Assembly (NCBI GenBank): GCA_026002995.1
Contig: BPGK01000001.1
Location: 682,001-746,000, forward strand
Direction of reading: 5' to 3'
Length of the DNA: 64,000 nucleotides
DNA from: Gaiellaceae bacterium
GTDB taxonomy: Bacteria; Actinomycetota; Thermoleophilia; Gaiellales; Gaiellaceae
Position 1 is the first letter of the stretch. The number at the start of each line of letters is the position of its first letter. A program made the position numbers and the translations under genes. Positions 63,416 through 64,000 of this stretch are shown in pieces. The notes beneath the pieces are model-generated. The model was not told where the DNA came from and did no database searches. It saw nothing but the letters and a program-made list of their open reading frames with translations.

Positions 63416-64000
63416 TCGACCTCACTCGACGTGGCGGGCGTCCTCTCCTCATCGGCCACCGCGGCGCGGCCGCGCTCGCCCCCGAGAACACGATCCGTGC
63501 CTTCCGAGCCGCCCGCGACGCGGGCGTGGACGCGATCGAGCTCGACCTCCTGCGCCTGGACGGGGGCGAGATCGTCGTCGCGCACTCCACGAGCCTCGCC
63601 GAGGTGAGTCATGGGCGCGCGCAGGGCTCGCTCCGCGGGAGGAGCCTCGGGGAGCTCCGCGAAGCGGCCCCGGAGCTCCCGACCTTGGAGGAGGCGCTCG
63701 ACTGGTTCTGCGACGAGGCCTCGGAGCTCGTCCTGCACGCGGACGTCAAGTCCGCGGACGCCGTCGTCGAGGTCGGCGCGGAACTCCTCCGCCGGGGGCT
63801 CGCGCGCCGGGCGTTCGTGACGTCGACTAGTCCCCTCCGGCTCCGGGCGCTGGCGCAGCGCGTGCCCGGCATTCGCGGCGCGCTCACCTTCCCGAGCTCG
63901 ATCCTCGGGGTGTCCGAGGACGGTCGCTTCGCCCCGGTTGCTCGCGCCGGTCTCGCCACCTTCCGCTCGTGCCTGCCGATCGCCGTTGGGTCGCTCCTGC
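63412..64000 (+). CDS. Glycerophosphodiester phosphodiesterase (truncated by window end)
   Basis: The first 196 residues are visible. GDPD motif: LIGHRGAAALAPENTIRAF with HRG...ENT, then DAIELDLLRLDGGEIVVAHS. It should hydrolyse glycerophosphodiesters to glycerol-3-phosphate and an alcohol, probably in the cytoplasm since no signal peptide is seen. The GTG overlaps the previous stop by four bases. The rest lies beyond base 64000. Confidence 0.88.
   Translation, partial: MIDLTRRGGRPLLIGHRGAAALAPENTIRAFRAARDAGVDAIELDLLRLDGGEIVVAHSTSLAEVSHGRAQGSLRGRSLGELREAAPELPTLEEALDWFCDEASELVLHADVKSADAVVEVGAELLRRGLARRAFVTSTSPLRLRALAQRVPGIRGALTFPSSILGVSEDGRFAPVARAGLATFRSCLPIAVGSLL

Overview
The window is a very GC-rich chromosome segment packed with short-spaced or overlapping genes (many 4-base GTGA/ATGA overlaps). 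Gene content and order point to a high-GC actinobacterium, most likely of the Thermoleophilia (Gaiella/Solirubrobacter-like). The evidence is: a dnaK-grpE-dnaJ-hspR-clpB heat-shock operon, the runs rsmI-metG-tatD-rsmA-ispE and glmU-prs-rplY-pth-mfd-mazG-eno-divIC-DUF501, an actinobacterial-type inositol-phosphate synthase next to a phosphatidylinositol-phosphate synthase, and probable F420/FMN enzymes. The assignment is inference from synteny, not from a marker search.

Bases 1-9340 are a sugar-uptake and catabolism region. The tail of an unknown gene, a TIM-barrel isomerase and a ThuA-like protein run rightward and meet a leftward operon of isomerase-like protein, binding protein, two permeases and UgpC/MsmK-type ATPase. 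A TetR regulator and a flavin-dependent oxidoreductase follow. Three copies of a 12-bp palindrome (GAAC-N4-GTTC or near) mark the promoters of the operon, the regulator and the oxidoreductase, the last behind an 8-codon leader ORF. Bases 9400-18600 hold small conserved genes, argF, an HspR-type-controlled hsp20, ferritin, yjbQ, rlmD, a divergent uracil-DNA glycosylase, a glycosyltransferase-PHP fusion and a CDGSH protein.

Bases 17868-21613 form an inositol-lipid block: a PAP2 enzyme, PIP synthase, and an inositol-3-phosphate synthase carrying two N-terminal ribbon-helix-helix domains, with a matching tandem palindrome at its own start. This is the most unusual element in the window. moaA, two EamA transporters and a potassium channel lead to the heat-shock operon (25000-31470).

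Bases 31470-36400 hold dispersed inverted repeats, two collagen-like secreted proteins, small genes, and a 189-bp tandem array of about five copies. Two repeat families sit flush against, or supply, the stop codons of upstream genes. Bases 36400-42540 hold a pseudouridine-catabolism operon with an enolase-superfamily protein, fmdB, an LCP protein, a ROK kinase and rsmI. From 42600 to the end lie the conserved translation, cell-wall, nucleotide and glycolysis genes with one tRNA-Gln(TTG), ending in a membrane-anchored spermidine-synthase-like protein and a truncated glycerophosphodiesterase.

A recurrent signal runs through the window: a TAnnnT hexamer usually 6-8 bases before the start codon of the first gene of a transcript, the pattern expected for leaderless mRNAs. 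It was used here to choose several start codons.
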